A DNA stretch of 6,843 nucleotides from an uncultured Flavobacteriia bacterium. Its GTDB lineage: Bacteria > Bacteroidota > Bacteroidia > Flavobacteriales_D > Crocinitomicaceae. Under the pieces are notes generated by a model. The model saw nothing but the letters and a program-made list of their open reading frames with translations, was not told the DNA's origin and did not search any database. The stretch lies in NCBI GenBank assembly GCA_937975705.1, contig CALJTX010000061.1:1-6843 (forward strand). The letters run 5' to 3'. This document shows positions 6,035 through 6,843 of the stretch, piece after piece (the stretch's first letter is position 1; every line of letters starts with the position of its first letter). The position numbers and the translations under genes were made by a program.

Positions 6035-6843
6035 GAACCGTTTCCATACAACTGTGTCAGGTAATTCTTGTTCGGAAAGACATCAAAAAATGCTAGTATC
6101 AAACTATTGACGATATCGTTTTTTGGTTTTATTCGGTGAGCGAATTGTCTCATTTTTAAATTGAAAGGCAAGGGTGTACCTTCGAGTTGTTGAAAGAAAA
6201 AAGCATCGTAAGGATACCGCGCGTTGAAGGTCATGGTCTGGGCGCGCTCAAGAAAGGATTCAAGTGCTTGCAAGCGCTTTTTCTCTTTTGGTCCAAGACC
6301 ATCCTTGGAGAGATTCTCATTGAGTAAGTCAATGATTTGAGCGCCTTTGAATTGCTGAAGTGCTTCTAGGTGCTTGCTGAGATGTAGTCCTAAAAACTGA
6401 CCGGAAAGTTTTTTACTGAGTACAGGGATTTGAACACCATTTACGTCCAACAAGACACAATTCTCAAAGTTGAGCTGTAATTTTATTTGATGCACAGCTG
6501 CAAATGCATCAGTATGGATATCTAGCTGTATTGCACCTTTTATTGCATGCAGTGGCGCGTGCTGTGGCAGCAGTTTTTGATGCCATTTTGATTTGTAAAC
6601 AACGCCAAAAGTTTGAAATCCTTCTTTTTGTAGCAGCTGATTGAGCGCATTTAAACTGCTCGGTTCGATGTAAATATCAATGTCTGAAATCTGTCTTTTT
6701 TTGAGCGAAATATGCTGTCTAAAATGCAAGTCCCAGCCCTTGAGCAAGGCAAATGGAATGTTGGCTGCTTGGAGTTTCGGGGCTAGTTGCAAGATTTCTT
6801 CGCGCAAAAAGGAACTATGTAATTGTATCCGCTGCTGATAGGA
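5983..6843 (-). CDS. Nucleotidyltransferase-family protein, NTP_transf_5-like (5' partial)
   Basis: The minus-strand frame runs from a TAA at 5985-5983 to the window edge without a stop. The first possible in-window start is a TTG at 6807-6805, but upstream codons continue the pattern typical of the family (a polar helix before the motif), and members are usually longer, so I treat the gene as truncated by the window rather than starting at this TTG. Counting residues from that TTG, the diagnostic segment is F-A-L-L-K-G-W at 19-25, followed by R-Q-I-S-D-I-D-I-Y-I at 38-47: the 'LLKG ... R--(S/D)DIDL' signature of uncharacterised nucleotidyltransferases, where the D-x-D pair (42 and 44) would bind metal. 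A further D at 95 in Q-L-D-I-H may complete the site. NTP_transf_5 members are found in some lasso-peptide and other modified-peptide loci, where the role may be transfer of a nucleotidyl or phosphate group. Gene order is convergent with the peptidase, so the two are not co-transcribed. Confidence 0.8.
   Translation of the reverse strand, partial: SYQQRIQLHSSFLREEILQLAPKLQAANIPFALLKGWDLHFRQHISLKKRQISDIDIYIEPSSLNALNQLLQKEGFQTFGVVYKSKWHQKLLPQHAPLHAIKGAIQLDIHTDAFAAVHQIKLQLNFENCVLLDVNGVQIPVLSKKLSGQFLGLHLSKHLEALQQFKGAQIIDLLNENLSKDGLGPKEKKRLQALESFLERAQTMTFNARYPYDAFFFQQLEGTPLPFNLKMRQFAHRIKPKNDIVNSLILAFFDVFPNKNYLTQLYGNGSYWTLNLKRLKVLRHKR

Noticed and set aside
5928..6110. Plus-strand 60-codon frame at the convergent gene ends
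   Set aside because: It overlaps both the peptidase and the nucleotidyltransferase in other frames and shows no family features.
6805..6807. TTG as the start of the nucleotidyltransferase
   Set aside because: The frame stays open to the window edge and family members usually have a longer N-terminal part, so the true start most likely lies outside.

Overview
The window looks like part of a Bacteroidota genome, probably Flavobacteriia-like. Two large secreted proteins end in what appears to be a type IX secretion system (T9SS) type A sorting domain. The start sites have weak or absent Shine-Dalgarno sequences, and the intergenic DNA is AT-rich. The exact genus cannot be read from the sequence.

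Layout: (1) the last 46 codons of a PLP-dependent enzyme resembling 1-aminocyclopropane-1-carboxylate deaminase / D-cysteine desulfhydrase (1-143). (2) A large T9SS-exported surface or secreted protein of 833 aa (257-2758), followed after 9 nt by an unannotated 54-aa proline-rich peptide gene (2768-2932). (3) A 106-bp spacer. (4) A second T9SS-exported protein of 782 aa (3039-5387) with a different N-terminal half, again followed after 9 nt by a 53-aa version of the same small peptide (5397-5558). (5) A 158-aa S24/S26 (signal-peptidase-like) protein whose GTG start overlaps the peptide stop by one base (5558-6034). (6) On the minus strand, converging on and overlapping the peptidase gene, a nucleotidyltransferase-family protein (NTP_transf_5-like) whose 5' end lies beyond the window (5983-6843).

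The dominant structural feature is a 1,635-bp direct repeat (1288-2922 and 3917-5551, offset 2,629 bp). I see one substitution in it. It covers the C-terminal 489 residues of both large proteins, the short gap, and nearly all of the small peptide gene. The N-terminal modules in front of it (autotransporter-like beta repeats in one, a different beta-rich module plus a G-W-NW-P type repeat in the other) are unrelated. This is a 'variable head, constant tail' arrangement, produced by recent duplication plus head replacement or by gene conversion.

The most interesting hypothesis is functional. A short peptide with a KPKV-x-x-IKLD-x-EISLVM leader-like segment and a PPPPNP segment is translationally linked to an S26-type protease, next to an NTP_transf_5 protein. 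S26/S24-like peptidases and NTP_transf_5 proteins are known companions of ribosomally made, modified peptides (for example, some lasso-peptide loci). The locus could therefore be a peptide-processing system tied to T9SS surface proteins. This is inference: no maturase, transporter or PqqD/RRE protein is visible in the window.
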